The notes beneath the pieces are model-generated. The model ran no database searches and was not told the origin of the DNA. It saw only the letters and a list, made by a program, of their open reading frames with translations. From assembly GCF_018324685.1 (NCBI RefSeq), contig NZ_AP023354.1:3906001-3970000 (forward strand): a stretch of DNA of 64,000 bases. The letters run 5' to 3'. The position numbers and the translations under genes were made by a program. Below, piece by piece: positions 25,215-35,425 of the stretch. The stretch's first letter is position 1; each line of letters begins with the position of its first letter. This DNA is from Actinocatenispora sera. Lineage in GTDB: Bacteria; Actinomycetota; Actinomycetes; Mycobacteriales; Micromonosporaceae.

Positions 25215-25705
25215 CCCCCACGCGACCCCCGGGGCCGTGTTGCTCGGGTGTTTTGCCTGGTCAGAGGCAATCTCGTGACAGTCCCCGGCGTACCGGCCGA
25301 CTCGTCCACCCCACCCCAGCTCCCGGCGCTGATCATGGCGTTGACCCGCGACAACGCTGGTCGACTCTGGTCATGAATGGTCGTCGTCGGTCGTCGTCAG
25401 AGCCCCCAGCGAACCCCCAGAGCCCCCCAGGAACCCCCGAGATCTTGTCCATCCCGTCTGCCGTCGGCCCACCCTCCGGGGTAGCGGGGCTGTCCTGTCT
25501 GGTGAAGGTGGAGCGCCCGACCGGACGTACGACCTTCGCCAGACAGGACAGGTCTGCTACGGCATCGCCTGGGCCGTCGGCGGGCGGGATGGACCGCCAC
25601 CCACGACCCGTACTCGCTCGGGTCCCCGTCCATCCCGGAGCCTGAGCGCCCCCGCCGGAGGCGTGCTTGTCGGGTGATGTCGCAGCGGGTGGCTAGCGTG
25701 TCGGC
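25215..25705. other. B/C junction: attP-like site, direct repeats and inverted repeat
   Basis: Non-coding. Unit junction at 25307/25308, inverted repeat TTGCCT-N6-AGGCAA just before it, C5-type direct repeats at 25400-25441 and the 62-bp inverted repeat at 25490-25551. One repeat here reads six C instead of five, unlike the A/B and C/D junctions. The C5 repeats are candidates for Int arm sites or for the short TraB recognition repeats of a transfer locus. Confidence 0.6.
25490..25551. repeat. 62-bp inverted repeat, element C left end
   Basis: Same 13-bp perfect arms as 9418-9479 (25490-25502 / 25539-25551). Confidence 0.6.
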
Positions 25706-26650
25706 GTGGACGAGTTGTTCGATCTTGATCCGGGTGCGGTGTTGACGCGAGGCGATCGGGCTGCCCGGTGGGGCGGTGGCACTCAGCGGGGGATTGAGCC
25801 ATCGACGCGCACACCGAACGTGTTTCTGTACGCGGATCCGGCGGAGGCAGGCAAGTTCGGCTACGTCGATGGGTGGGCGCCGGGCGGCGACGTGTTCCTG
25901 TATACCGGCGAGGGCAGCGAGGGTGACCAGCAGCTCCAGCAGGGGAACCTGTCGCTGTTGGAGCATCGCAAGCAGGGTCGGGCGCTGCGGTTGTTCATTG
26001 CGGCCTCGGGCAAGCAGCGCGGCGGCAAGTTGCATCGCTACGTGGGCGAGTTCGAAGTGGACCATGACTCGCCGTGTGCTCAGGAAGATGCGCCGGATGC
26101 GTTGGGCGAGACCCGATCGGTTTGGGTGTTCCGGCTGCGTCCGGTGGGGGCGGTCGAGTATCGCGAGTCGGATGCCAGCCGTCGCGACGTCGTGGAGGCC
26201 GGTCCGCGTGCCGAGCTGGTGGCTGTGGAACGCGTGGTGGCGGTGGAGTCAGATCGCAAGGCAACTCCGGGTGGCAAGGCGCGCAGGCGTGAGGCTGAGC
26301 TCACCGAGCAGTACCGGGCGTGGTTGGAGGCTCAGGGCCACCAGGTCATGCAGTGGAAGCTGACGCTGCCTGGACAGGTCGCCGCGCTCCGTACGGACCT
26401 GTTTGACGCCACCGTTAGCGAGATCTACGAGGCGAAGGGCTCGATCGCGCGGGAGAGCATCCGCATGGCGATCGGACAGCTGCTCGACTACCGCCGCCAC
26501 GTGCCGGTGCCGGGCGCCGCGCTGGCCGTGCTGCTACCTGCTCGTCCCTCGGATGACCTGGTGGATCTGGTGACCTCGGCGGGCATGAGCTGCGTGTACC
26601 GGCAGGACGCGGGGCGCTTCCATCGGGTCGGCCCGACCACGGCGAGCTGA
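25706..26650 (+). CDS. Predicted type IV restriction endonuclease, SRA-like + PD-(D/E)XK
   Basis: Intact copy, identical protein to 9634-10578. Confidence 0.72.
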   Translation: MDELFDLDPGAVLTRGDRAARWGGGTQRGIEPSTRTPNVFLYADPAEAGKFGYVDGWAPGGDVFLYTGEGSEGDQQLQQGNLSLLEHRKQGRALRLFIAASGKQRGGKLHRYVGEFEVDHDSPCAQEDAPDALGETRSVWVFRLRPVGAVEYRESDASRRDVVEAGPRAELVAVERVVAVESDRKATPGGKARRREAELTEQYRAWLEAQGHQVMQWKLTLPGQVAALRTDLFDATVSEIYEAKGSIARESIRMAIGQLLDYRRHVPVPGAALAVLLPARPSDDLVDLVTSAGMSCVYRQDAGRFHRVGPTTAS

Positions 26651-26973
26651 GGCAGTGCCTTTCGGCAGGCAGCGCTTGCGGCCACGGCTCGTGCCCAGCT
26701 GACTCGGGGGCAAGATGGCCCCGGTCCTGGGCCATCGCGGCAGCGCTCGCCCGCAAGCACGGCGAAACGGTGACCACGCAGAGGCGAGCGTAAGGCCGTG
26801 CCCAACAGCTCGCCCTGGTCCTGGCGGTGCTCGTCGACGGCGGCGCCGGGCGCGGGCCGGCCTACCGCCCGCCGAGGCCGGAGGCCGTAGGCGGGCGGCC
26901 CTTCCCGGACCGTGCCCGGCGCCTGCGCCGCGCCAGCGGCGCCTTGATCCAGTAGAGACTAATTCGGCAATCC
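26651..26973. other. Non-coding stretch between nuclease and IS481, element C
   Basis: Same content as 10579-10901; GC-rich inverted repeat at 26865-26898. No gene seen. Confidence 0.4.
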
Positions 26974-26988
26974 TTGTAACCGACTCCA

Positions 26989-28981
26989 TGTCCTGTCTCG
27001 GGTGATGGTTGACAGTCGTGTATCGGCTGATGGTTGACATCGGGTCGTGTTCGGTGGTCCTGTTCGGCGGCGCTCCGCGGGCGTCATCGAGTCAGGGAGG
27101 CCGGGGTTGGCGCTGGTTGCGTTGTCGGTTGTTGAGCGGCGGTTGGACGCGGTGCGGGCGGTGTTGGCGGGCGCTGCGGTCACGGAGATCGCGGCCTCGG
27201 TGGGTGTGTCGCGGCAGACGGTGCATGTCTGGGTGGGCCGGTATCTGGCCGAGGGCGTGAGCGGGTTGGCGGATCGGTCTCATCGGCCGGTGTCGTGTCC
27301 GCATCGGGTCGGGCCCGATGTTGAGGTGGTAGTGGCGGAGATGCGTCGGGCGCATCCGCGGTGGGGTGCCAAGCGGATCCGGATGCAGCTGTTGCGTCGC
27401 CCGCTGGAGGATGTGGTGGTGCCGTCGACGGCCACGATCAACCGGATCCTGACGCGGCAGGGTTTGGTGCGGCCTCGGCCGCGGAAGCGTCCTCGTGACT
27501 CGTATGTGCGGTGGCAGCGGCCTGGGCCGATGCAGTTGTGGGGTGTCGACATCGTTGGTGGGATCTGGCTGATCAACCCGGCCACCGGTGCGCGTCGGGA
27601 GGCGAAGGTGGTCACCGGCGTCGATGATCATTCCCGGTTTTGTGTGATGGCGGCGGTGGTGGAACGGGCCACCAGCCGGGCGGTGTGTCTGGCGTTCGCG
27701 CAGGCCCTGGCCCGGTTCGGGGTGCCCGAAGAGGTGTTGAGCGACAACGGAAAGCAGTTCACCGACCGGTTCGGTAAGGGCGGGGAGGTGTTGTTCGACA
27801 AGATCTGCCGCAAGAACGGCATCACGCATCGGCTCACTCAGCCGGCCTCGCCCAACCAGAACGGGAAGGTGGAACGTTTCCACGGCACGTTCCGACCGGA
27901 CTTTCTGGACCAGGCTGAGGCGTTCACCAGCGTGGCGCAGGCGCAGGCGGCGGTGGATGCGTGGGTGGCCGACTACAACACCGACCGGCCCCATCAGGCG
28001 TTGGACGACACGCTGCCGGTCACTCCCGCCGAGCGGTTCGTCCCGGTCGAGAACCAGCAGCGGACGCTGATTGACCTGTGGCTGCCGCCGGCGGTCGCCG
28101 CCTGTCCGGCACCGGCATCTGCGGCCTGCGGGCAGTCCACGGGCGCGGCTGTCACAGCGGCAGACGAGCCGGCAGCGGGCTGGACCGGTGGGCCGATCGC
28201 TTTCGACCGGGTGGTGCCGCCGTCAGGCAACCTGATGGTCGCCGGCAAACAGTTCTGGCTCGGACCGGCCCGCGCCGGGATCACGGTCAGTTTCTGGGCA
28301 GACACCGACGTGATCCACCTGAGCGCCGCGGGCGGCCGTATCAAGTCGCTGCGATCGCACCTGACGGTCAACGACCTGGCCCGCCTGGTCCGGGCGGGCG
28401 CGGTGCCCGCCGGGCCACCACCCTTGCCGGCACCCGACCACACCGACGCGATCGAGGTCGATCGCACCGTCAGCGCCGCCGGCACCGTCTCGCTGGGACA
28501 ACACATCGTGCTGGCCGCCGAGATCCTCGCCGGGCGGCGGGTCGGGATCCGCATCGAACCCACCACGCTGATGATGTTCGATCTCGACACCCGCGAACTG
28601 CTGCGCACCCGACCCAACCCGCTGACCACCGCCGAGGTCGGCCGGCTACGCGCAGCGCGGAAAGCAGGACCACCACCACGCCCCTCGCTGGAACCGGTCC
28701 GGGTCCAACGACGGGCCTCCAACACCGGGGTGGTCATGGTCTGCGGGCAGAAGATCGCCCTGGGCCGCGCCCACCGCCACCAGACGCTCACCATCGCGGT
28801 GTCCGACACGACTCTGGCCATCGACCTCGACGACGGCGACACCAAGATCGTGCGGCGCACCACCACCCAACCGGTCCGTAACATCAAAGCCGACCGGCCG
28901 CGGGCGGTCCCCCAAATTTCCTAGACCCAGCGTCAACCATCACTTGACACAGATCCGTCAACCATCACCTGAGTCAAGACA
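26989..28981 (+). mobile_element. IS481-family insertion sequence, element C copy
   Basis: Same IS at the same position with the same 15-bp target duplication (26974-26988 and 28982-28996), so it was inserted before the element was duplicated. Confidence 0.9.
27107..28924 (+). CDS. IS481-family DDE transposase
   Basis: Intact copy of 11035-12852; TTG start with AGGGAGG upstream. Confidence 0.88.
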   Translation: MALVALSVVERRLDAVRAVLAGAAVTEIAASVGVSRQTVHVWVGRYLAEGVSGLADRSHRPVSCPHRVGPDVEVVVAEMRRAHPRWGAKRIRMQLLRRPLEDVVVPSTATINRILTRQGLVRPRPRKRPRDSYVRWQRPGPMQLWGVDIVGGIWLINPATGARREAKVVTGVDDHSRFCVMAAVVERATSRAVCLAFAQALARFGVPEEVLSDNGKQFTDRFGKGGEVLFDKICRKNGITHRLTQPASPNQNGKVERFHGTFRPDFLDQAEAFTSVAQAQAAVDAWVADYNTDRPHQALDDTLPVTPAERFVPVENQQRTLIDLWLPPAVAACPAPASAACGQSTGAAVTAADEPAAGWTGGPIAFDRVVPPSGNLMVAGKQFWLGPARAGITVSFWADTDVIHLSAAGGRIKSLRSHLTVNDLARLVRAGAVPAGPPPLPAPDHTDAIEVDRTVSAAGTVSLGQHIVLAAEILAGRRVGIRIEPTTLMMFDLDTRELLRTRPNPLTTAEVGRLRAARKAGPPPRPSLEPVRVQRRASNTGVVMVCGQKIALGRAHRHQTLTIAVSDTTLAIDLDDGDTKIVRRTTTQPVRNIKADRPRAVPQIS

Positions 28982-29004
28982 TTGTAACCGACTCCAGGGA
29001 GAGG

Positions 29005-29928
29005 TCACTGGCGCATGCCATTGATGCGAGCCCGATGTTCCTCGCGTTGGCGGGCTGCGTTAACGCGTAGCGCCTTGGCGTATTCGGCCTTAATTGCCTC
29101 TTGATGAAGCTTCGTTACGTCCGCACGCGTGCGCTTGCCCGCAAGGACTGCGTTGCAGAATTCGTTTCCATGAACCACGCACCAATACGATTTGAGAAGC
29201 TTACCTTCGCGCTCGCCATCGTCGTCGGGAATTTTCGCGATTGTCACGTCTTCCCAGATCGAGGTGCTAGGGGCGCCATCGCAGCCGCAGGTTGCGGCCA
29301 AGTAGTCGCTCTTATTCGCCCAGTCCCATATACTTCCTGCCACAATCATCTGATGCCGGTCGGCCTGCTGTGCCGCCTTTGCTGCGTAGTTGACGGCTTT
29401 CCCGGCCCAGACTGGCTCTTGATGTTTGGTGCGTGGCACACCGACTCGCTTGACCAATAGGGGACTCGCTGCAAGGCCGACCTTCAGACCGGTCTCAGGA
29501 AGGTCGGGCCATCGCTTCTCCAATCGCGGTACGAGATATCGATAACTGAATGTCTTGATGGTGATACCCGCGCAAATAGCTCGCGCGTATCTGTGGTCGC
29601 CCCAAAACAACCCGAAAGCGCCATCGCCTTGTATCGCAACGAAGTCGGCATCAAACTTGTCGAAGACCTGTGCAATGTTGCCTGTCGATGCTTGATAAAT
29701 GCTCGCCGTGGACTGCGGGTATTTGTTTACTCCAAGCTGCGTGGAGTTGCGCATGTCTGCCACCACTGCCACTGCATCGGTGAGTCGATGCCAGGTTCTG
29801 GCCTCGATGGGAAGCTTCTCGACATCGAGCGAGTGTCCACTGTCTATAACATCAGGGTTTGTCCCGAGTTCAACCGAAACACTCTTGTCGATATCGGCCA
29901 GGAAATCATCCAGGTCAACCGCAGTCAT
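29005..29928 (-). CDS. pycC: Class III nucleotide cyclase, PycC-like
   Basis: Intact copy of 12933-13856; both metal-binding aspartates present. Confidence 0.75.
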   Translation of the reverse strand: MTAVDLDDFLADIDKSVSVELGTNPDVIDSGHSLDVEKLPIEARTWHRLTDAVAVVADMRNSTQLGVNKYPQSTASIYQASTGNIAQVFDKFDADFVAIQGDGAFGLFWGDHRYARAICAGITIKTFSYRYLVPRLEKRWPDLPETGLKVGLAASPLLVKRVGVPRTKHQEPVWAGKAVNYAAKAAQQADRHQMIVAGSIWDWANKSDYLAATCGCDGAPSTSIWEDVTIAKIPDDDGEREGKLLKSYWCVVHGNEFCNAVLAGKRTRADVTKLHQEAIKAEYAKALRVNAARQREEHRARINGMRQ

Positions 29929-30079
29929 GGCCCCTCCGCTCACCGGATTCTCGGATCTTAGGAGGAAACCATGCTCTGCTGCGTCGATCGTCTGTATGAC
30001 GGGCACTCAGGCGTTTCGTGGGTAATCTTGACCGAAAGACTGATCCCGGTGGCGCAATCGGCGCAGATCATCGGATATT

Positions 30080-30586
30080 GTGAAGGCTGACGATGCTTGG
30101 CGACCACTCGGGCAGGTCAACGAATGGATTCGATTCGCAGACACGAAGGCTGCGGCAACTCTTGCCGGGAGCAGCGTGTTGGGGGGAATTCTTGTCCGAT
30201 CGATCCCGCGGGCTTCGGACTTTCATCACGATGCAATTCACGCCATTCATGCCATTGTTCTTTCTCTTGCGATCGTATGCATTGGTGCGAGCGCCGTTAT
30301 TAGCTTACGTACGCTGGCTCCAAGGTTGCGATCTCTCGGCGAACCCGACTCAATGATCTATTTTGATCATATTGCGCGCCGTTACGGCTCGGACAAGGAG
30401 CTTTACATCCGCCGCTTCGTGAGGCTGTCAGCCAAGGATAACTTGGTTGCTGAACAAGTGGTCGAACAGATCTGGGCGAACAGCTGTGTCGCTCGACGTA
30501 AATTTCAACATGTCGCATTGGCAATCTATTTGCTCGGCGCGGGGATGATTCTTTCGGGTTTGGCCGTTCTGGTGCAAAGGCTTTGA
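30080..30586 (+). CDS. pycTM: Pycsar effector membrane protein (PycTM-like)
   Basis: Intact copy of 14008-14514. Confidence 0.75.
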   Translation: MKADDAWRPLGQVNEWIRFADTKAAATLAGSSVLGGILVRSIPRASDFHHDAIHAIHAIVLSLAIVCIGASAVISLRTLAPRLRSLGEPDSMIYFDHIARRYGSDKELYIRRFVRLSAKDNLVAEQVVEQIWANSCVARRKFQHVALAIYLLGAGMILSGLAVLVQRL

Positions 30587-30596
30587 ATTGCGCTGG

Positions 30597-31418
30597 CTAG
30601 ACGCGAGCAATTGCGGCAATGGATGCCCACGCCAGCACCCGTCGTGCATCAATGTTGAGAGTAGTGCTAATCGCCTTTGCAGTGAGTTTCACGGGGCGGT
30701 GTGGTGCTGCCTTAAGTGCGATGATCGCAGCATCATAGGAAACTTCGCCACTGATACCCCGGGGGTCAATGAGGTAGAGGCGCTCGTGTTTGCCGGCGAG
30801 GACGTTCCAGGGTGAAGCATCAGCGTGGCACAGTCCAGGCACGTGGTTGAGGGCCAGTGTGTCTAGATCCGCCAGGGCGGCGCGGCGTTCTTTTGTGGAA
30901 GCAACCTGACACCCGGGCGCGAGGTCTCGGAGGCGATCGTCGGTGAGTCGGTCGCGGAGCCAGTCGACGAGGTTCGGTAAGTCCGACGTGGGCGCTGGCT
31001 GACCTATGAGAGGGCCGAGCATCGCAGCGACTTGCTCGGGCTCTGGAAGAACGTTCTGGTCGCCGAGTGGTGTTCCGGGCTCGATCATGTCCATGACTGT
31101 CCATGTGCCGTGATCGGTGGTGCTGACCTCGTGGACCTGAGGCGATACCCCGATCTGCGCAAGTGCAACGCTAATGGCGCCTTGATGGCGGCCGTTCGGG
31201 TCGGGGCTGGATCGTAGGACGATCTGGCCATCCGGGGTGTTCGCTTTGACGACGAGGCCGAATCGGGCCGGGAGTACGGCGATCGGTTCTGCGTTGTACC
31301 GGACGCACAGCTCGTGCAGCTCCCCAGCTACCGACATCGACCAGGGCTCGGCGAGTTCTGGCCAGCGGGCGCTGATGCCCGCAAGGACATGGGTGCTTAC
31401 AGCGATGGGCTCGAACAC
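30597..31418 (-). CDS. APH-like small-molecule kinase
   Basis: Intact copy of 14525-15346. Confidence 0.72.
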   Translation of the reverse strand: MFEPIAVSTHVLAGISARWPELAEPWSMSVAGELHELCVRYNAEPIAVLPARFGLVVKANTPDGQIVLRSSPDPNGRHQGAISVALAQIGVSPQVHEVSTTDHGTWTVMDMIEPGTPLGDQNVLPEPEQVAAMLGPLIGQPAPTSDLPNLVDWLRDRLTDDRLRDLAPGCQVASTKERRAALADLDTLALNHVPGLCHADASPWNVLAGKHERLYLIDPRGISGEVSYDAAIIALKAAPHRPVKLTAKAISTTLNIDARRVLAWASIAAIARV

Positions 31419-31420
31419 GG

Positions 31421-32116
31421 TCAGGCTCCGCGGCTAGGATCGTGGATCCTGTGGATCGCGTCGGCGAGGTCATGCATGTCGGCAATCGTGACCGTCGCAC
31501 CGGCGTTGTTGAGACATTCGGCTTTGCCAGGCTTATTCACGTAGCCGATGCTGGCTGCTCCCGCGGCCTGCGCTGCCTCGATGTCGGTGGCTGAGTCGCC
31601 GATCAGTACGCAGTCCGCGGCCGGGACGTGGTGACGTCGTGCTGCCTCGTGCACGGGCCACGGGTTGGGCTTCATGAGTTCAGGTGCGGCGTGGGGCCGG
31701 CCGATGACCTCGGCGATGTAGTCGGTGAGGTGGTGTTTGTCGAGGTAGGCGCAGACGGCGGCGGCTGAGTTGTTGCTGACAATGACGACGGGGCGGCCGG
31801 TGCGTTGGGCGGCATCGAGCATGTCTCGACATCCGGGGGTCGGCTCGGCGGTGCGGGCGGCTTCGGTCTCGGCGGCACTGACGAGGGCTTCGATGGTGTC
31901 GGCCTGGTCGCGGTGCTGGCGGATGAGTTCGGCGCCGAGTTCGGGTGGTCCGTACTGGTCGGCGTCGTCGGGTAGCGGGACGCCGGCGGCGGCGAGTTGG
32001 GCGGCGAGTCGATCGGCGACGGTGCGGGCGGATGCGCCGGCGAACAGGTGGGCGGTCGGCCCGTCGAAGTCGAGCAAGATCAGGCTGGCAGAGGCGAGGA
32101 CCTGTGCGGGGGTCAT
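31421..32116 (-). CDS. HAD-superfamily phosphatase
   Basis: Intact copy of 15349-16044; same ATGA overlap with the regulator. Confidence 0.8.
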   Translation of the reverse strand: MTPAQVLASASLILLDFDGPTAHLFAGASARTVADRLAAQLAAAGVPLPDDADQYGPPELGAELIRQHRDQADTIEALVSAAETEAARTAEPTPGCRDMLDAAQRTGRPVVIVSNNSAAAVCAYLDKHHLTDYIAEVIGRPHAAPELMKPNPWPVHEAARRHHVPAADCVLIGDSATDIEAAQAAGAASIGYVNKPGKAECLNNAGATVTIADMHDLADAIHRIHDPSRGA

Positions 32117-32976
32117 AGCGGGTAGTCCTGGGCGATGGTGTCCCAGCGGGTGTCGAACCACTGTTGTGCCTGCTCGATGAACTCGCGGGAGATCGAGGTG
32201 TCTCCGTCGGTGTCGGCGAAGTGGAACAGGGTCGAGTCCTTGCCGAGCACGTCGCGGATGACGGTCGGGGTGCCGTCGATGCTGACTCGGTTGTCGATCA
32301 CCGAGTACAGGCCGAAGAACGCTTCGGCGTGGTTGATGACGTAGAGCTTGAACGAGGGTGGCATGTCGTGGGTGCGGACCTCGACGCGGGCGCTGGGCAC
32401 CAGCCCCATCGCGGCAAGTTCGCGCACGGGCTCGGCGATGCTCTCGACCGACCGGCGGATGATCCGGTCGGCGCGGGCTCGTACGGCGGGGTCGTCCTGG
32501 CCGGTCTCGGCGTTGGACGGCAGCGTCGTGGGTCGGCTGACGTCGGTCAGTAGCAGTCGGATCGCGATGGACTGCGGGGTGAGGCGTCCGGCGCGGACCT
32601 TGTCCAGCGGTTCGGTGATCGCACCGGCCAGCGTCTCGCCGGAGAATCCGGCGAAGTCGATCGACACGTGCGCCCGGTCGAACGCGGCTTCGATGTGGGG
32701 CCGGAGTCCGACTGCCCGCTCGGTTCGCTGCCGTACGAACACGCCGCTGCCCTGCCGGCTGACCGTGAGGTGCTCGGCGTGCAGCTGCGCCAGGGCGCGC
32801 TTGACGGTCTCACGGGCGACGTTGTACCGGGCCGCGAGGTCGTTCTGTGAGGGGAGCTTGTTGCCGGGCGGGAACCGGCCGGTCAGGATCGCTGCTCGTA
32901 GCGCGTTCGCGATCTGCTGTGCCGGCGACCGGGGGTCGTCCGGGTCCAGATCGGACAGCGCATCCGTCTGCGTCAT
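32113..32976 (-). CDS. GntR-family regulator (KorSA-like)
   Basis: Intact copy of 16041-16904. Confidence 0.85.
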   Translation of the reverse strand: MTQTDALSDLDPDDPRSPAQQIANALRAAILTGRFPPGNKLPSQNDLAARYNVARETVKRALAQLHAEHLTVSRQGSGVFVRQRTERAVGLRPHIEAAFDRAHVSIDFAGFSGETLAGAITEPLDKVRAGRLTPQSIAIRLLLTDVSRPTTLPSNAETGQDDPAVRARADRIIRRSVESIAEPVRELAAMGLVPSARVEVRTHDMPPSFKLYVINHAEAFFGLYSVIDNRVSIDGTPTVIRDVLGKDSTLFHFADTDGDTSISREFIEQAQQWFDTRWDTIAQDYPL

Positions 32977-32997
32977 TGCCACAGGGTACGGGCTGAC

Positions 32998-33087
32998 TAG
33001 CCAGGATGGCTAAATCTGCCCGACATGGTTGACATGGCGAGCCAAGCGAGTCATGCTGATCTCGGCGCACGACTAGCCAAGCTAGTC
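32998..33087. promoter_or_regulatory. GntR operators and divergent promoters, element C
   Basis: Operators at 32998-33012, 33035-33044 (G version, imperfect) and 33071-33087; promoter as in element B. Confidence 0.72.
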
Positions 33088-33143
33088 ACAAAGTAGCCCG
33101 GTCGAGAGCGGCCAATGGGGCATCGAGTAGAGGAGTGGTTGTT

Positions 33144-33569
33144 GTGCTGGGACGTGGTACGCGGTTCGGGACTCCGTTTGAGGTCGCCTTCCCGAAGGGC
33201 CTGATGCAGTCCGGCCCGGTGGTGCCGGACTACGAGTACAACCCGAACAAGAACGCGCCGAAGGTGCAGAAGCGCGACGAGGCGACGGGCCTTCTTCAGT
33301 GGAAGGCGAACGTGACGGACCCGTCGGAGACCAACGCCAAGCGGGCGTCGTTCGCGCTGCTGTTCGTCGCGGCGGTGCAGCCGGTGCCGGAGACGCCCGA
33401 GCTGGTGCCGGGTACCGACATGCGGCTCATCGAGCTGGAGGGCCTGACGGCGGAGCCGCGGGTGATGGGTCAGGGCGAGTTCAAGTACCTGGGCTACATC
33501 TTCCGCGCGGAGGGCTACCGCCCGGCTGTGGCTGGCGGCAAGGCGGCTCGTTCGGACAAGGCGGCCTGA
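33144..33569 (+). CDS. pra: Pra-like replication/excision activator
   Basis: Intact copy of 17072-17497. Confidence 0.7.
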   Translation: MLGRGTRFGTPFEVAFPKGLMQSGPVVPDYEYNPNKNAPKVQKRDEATGLLQWKANVTDPSETNAKRASFALLFVAAVQPVPETPELVPGTDMRLIELEGLTAEPRVMGQGEFKYLGYIFRAEGYRPAVAGGKAARSDKAA

Positions 33570-33647
33570 TTCGTGACGTGGGCCGGGCTGCGGCATGTTC
33601 CCGGCCCGGCCTGCGTCGACCACGGGTGGATGCGGAGGGAGCGGGCG

Positions 33648-34016
33648 GTGACCAGAAAGCATGAGGCGGCTGCGTTGGCGGCGCCGGGGATCGACGCGAT
33701 CCGGGATGCGTACCTGACGGGTGGGTCGGATGCGCAGCGGGTGGCAGCGTTGATCGAGATTGCCGGTGCTGCGGCGGCACTGGCGCGGACGGTGGCCCGG
33801 TTCCGGCACGTGGATCGGGTAGAGCTGTTCGAGCTGGTATCGCGGCGCTCGGACGTGCTGCCGGTGCTGGGCCGCGGGCAGTGGTTGCCCACGATGACCT
33901 ACCACGTGCCGGCCCCGGGCAAGCGGCGGATTCGCGGCCGTAGCAACACATCCACGGTGCCGGTGCCGGCGGTGATTCAGCCGGAGCTGTTCGCGGACGT
34001 GGACGGTGCGGCGTGA
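33648..34016 (+). CDS. Hypothetical AICE protein (122 aa)
   Basis: Intact copy of 17576-17944. Confidence 0.55.
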   Translation: MTRKHEAAALAAPGIDAIRDAYLTGGSDAQRVAALIEIAGAAAALARTVARFRHVDRVELFELVSRRSDVLPVLGRGQWLPTMTYHVPAPGKRRIRGRSNTSTVPVPAVIQPELFADVDGAA

Positions 34017-34223
34017 ACGGCGAGGACTCGTTTCGCGGGCGGCATGTGGCGTTGGTGTCGGCCGGGTGTTCGACATCCCGTGCGCGTTCCGGCGGATCTC
34101 CACGGCGATCGCGGATCAGGACTACCCGCTGGCTCTACGGGCGATCGAGGACGCGCGGTCGGTGCTGGATGAAACGGCCCGACTGGCGCGGCTGTCGATC
34201 CCGGAAGGGGCCGTGTCGCATGA
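34013..34223 (+). pseudogene. Small hypothetical AICE protein, frameshifted copy
   Basis: Copy of 17941-18153 with one G lost near 34065 and one near 34209. This is where the indel-rich part of element C begins. Confidence 0.5.
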
Positions 34224-34407
34224 TCCGCGAGATTGCGCAGGCCGGGTTACTCGTGGCGCTGATCGCAGTGGTAGTGGCTGTCGTCGTCGGGTCGCGCACG
34301 CGGTGAAGGCGTCGTTTGACGCACACGAGCGCGCCGAGATCAGGGCCTTCCGTCGTCGGTTGGCTGCTCGGGACCGGGATGCGTCGGGCTCCGGCGGTGG
34401 TCGGTGA
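34220..34407 (+). pseudogene. Small single-pass membrane protein, frameshifted copy
   Basis: Copy of 18150-18338; one G lost near 34290, after the membrane helix. Confidence 0.5.
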
Positions 34408-34598
34408 TGGCTCTGGATTGGGATGACCTGGCGGCGGTGGTGGAGCTGGCGGACGCGGAGTTGCGGGCGTTGCGGGGTGCGGTGGCGGCTCGGGACGTGG
34501 ACGCGATGTCCGTTGCGGGTGAGCGGCTGCGTGTGGTGTCGGTGACGGCGAGGCAGTTCGTGCGGGTGCTGGCGGCGCGGGAGCGGGGTGGCTGGTGA
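34404..34598 (+). CDS. Small hypothetical AICE protein (64 aa)
   Basis: Intact copy of 18335-18529. Confidence 0.5.
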   Translation: MMALDWDDLAAVVELADAELRALRGAVAARDVDAMSVAGERLRVVSVTARQFVRVLAARERGGW

Positions 34599-34816
34599 TG
34601 GCGCGGCGTGACTCGGCTGCGGCGGCCGATGAGCTGGTGGCCGGTTGGGCGGATGCGTGCGGGGACGTGCAGGTGGCGTTGGCGCGCCTGTCGCGTTCGC
34701 TGGGTGGTCTGGGCGATGACCGGTTGTCGCGGTGGGTGGCGGAGGCGCAGCGGCCGATGGACGAGATGTCGGCGTGGCTGGCGCAGGTGCGGCGGCATCT
34801 GAACGCGAACCGGTGA
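34595..34816 (+). CDS. Small hypothetical AICE protein (73 aa)
   Basis: Intact copy of 18526-18747. Confidence 0.5.
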   Translation: MMARRDSAAAADELVAGWADACGDVQVALARLSRSLGGLGDDRLSRWVAEAQRPMDEMSAWLAQVRRHLNANR

Positions 34817-34827
34817 AGGCGGCGGCG

Positions 34828-35393
34828 ATGCAGTTGTCTCGGCCGCTCCGGCAGGCGGTGGCGGCGTCGCAACGGGCTCGGTGGCAGGTACGGGAAACGG
34901 TGATGGCCTCGGTGCCGGTACGGGCGTGGATGCGGGCGACCTACCGGACCGGCAAGACCGTGGCGTCGATGCGCTACGGCTGCCGCAGCGGGGCGTGGTG
35001 GCGGTACGGCGGTCGAGTGGCCGGACGGGGTTCGCTCGTCGTCCGGCGGGCCGCTCGGGGGTGAGTCGGCCGGCGATGAGTCGGCCAGCTCATCCGGCAG
35101 GTCAACGGAATGTCCGGCAACAGGTGAGGAGAGCAGCAATGGCAGACGAGGCGTTGGCGCAGGTCCGGACGGCGTTGCAGGGCAAGGTGGGCAACGGTGA
35201 GGGCTTGGCGCTGGTTCGCTCGTGGGCGGCGTCGGTGCGGTCGGCGGCGGACGAGGTGGCGTCGGTGCAGCGGAAGTTGTCGGTGGCTGAGGATGAGTTC
35301 TTGGACCGTCCGGCGCAGCAGTCGTTTAGCTGGTTGACCCGGTTGTCGGAGAACCTGGATCACTTGGCGCGCAAGCTGTCCGCCGGCCAGTAG
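34828..35393 (+). pseudogene. Hypothetical AICE protein (188-aa frame), frameshifted copy
   Basis: Copy of 18760-19326 with one G lost near 34978. The 84-aa 3' part from ATG 35139 is intact. Confidence 0.5.
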
Positions 35394-35425
35394 GCGTCGC
35401 GGCAAGTCAGGGAAGGTAGGGCGAG

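Larger units (their letters stand above)
9237..25307 (+). mobile_element. AICE element B (complete, 16,071 bp)
   Basis: First full unit and the reference copy for this annotation. It has a modular AICE backbone (GntR, Pra, Tra, SpdB, RepSA, Xis, Int) with cargo (SRA/PD-(D/E)XK nuclease, IS481, Pycsar pair, HAD and kinase) at the left. Every backbone and cargo gene has an open frame. Its boundaries are set by aligning the internal junctions with the point where element D diverges into chromosome. Confidence 0.92.

Noticed and set aside
25400-25441. CRISPR-like short repeats
   Set aside because: Repeats are 10-11 bp with no unique spacers of CRISPR length and no cas genes; fit arm-type or transfer-site repeats better.
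27994-28887. Open frames antisense and out of frame to the IS481 transposase
   Set aside because: Transposase frame has the DDE motifs and ribosome site; the others are composition artefacts.
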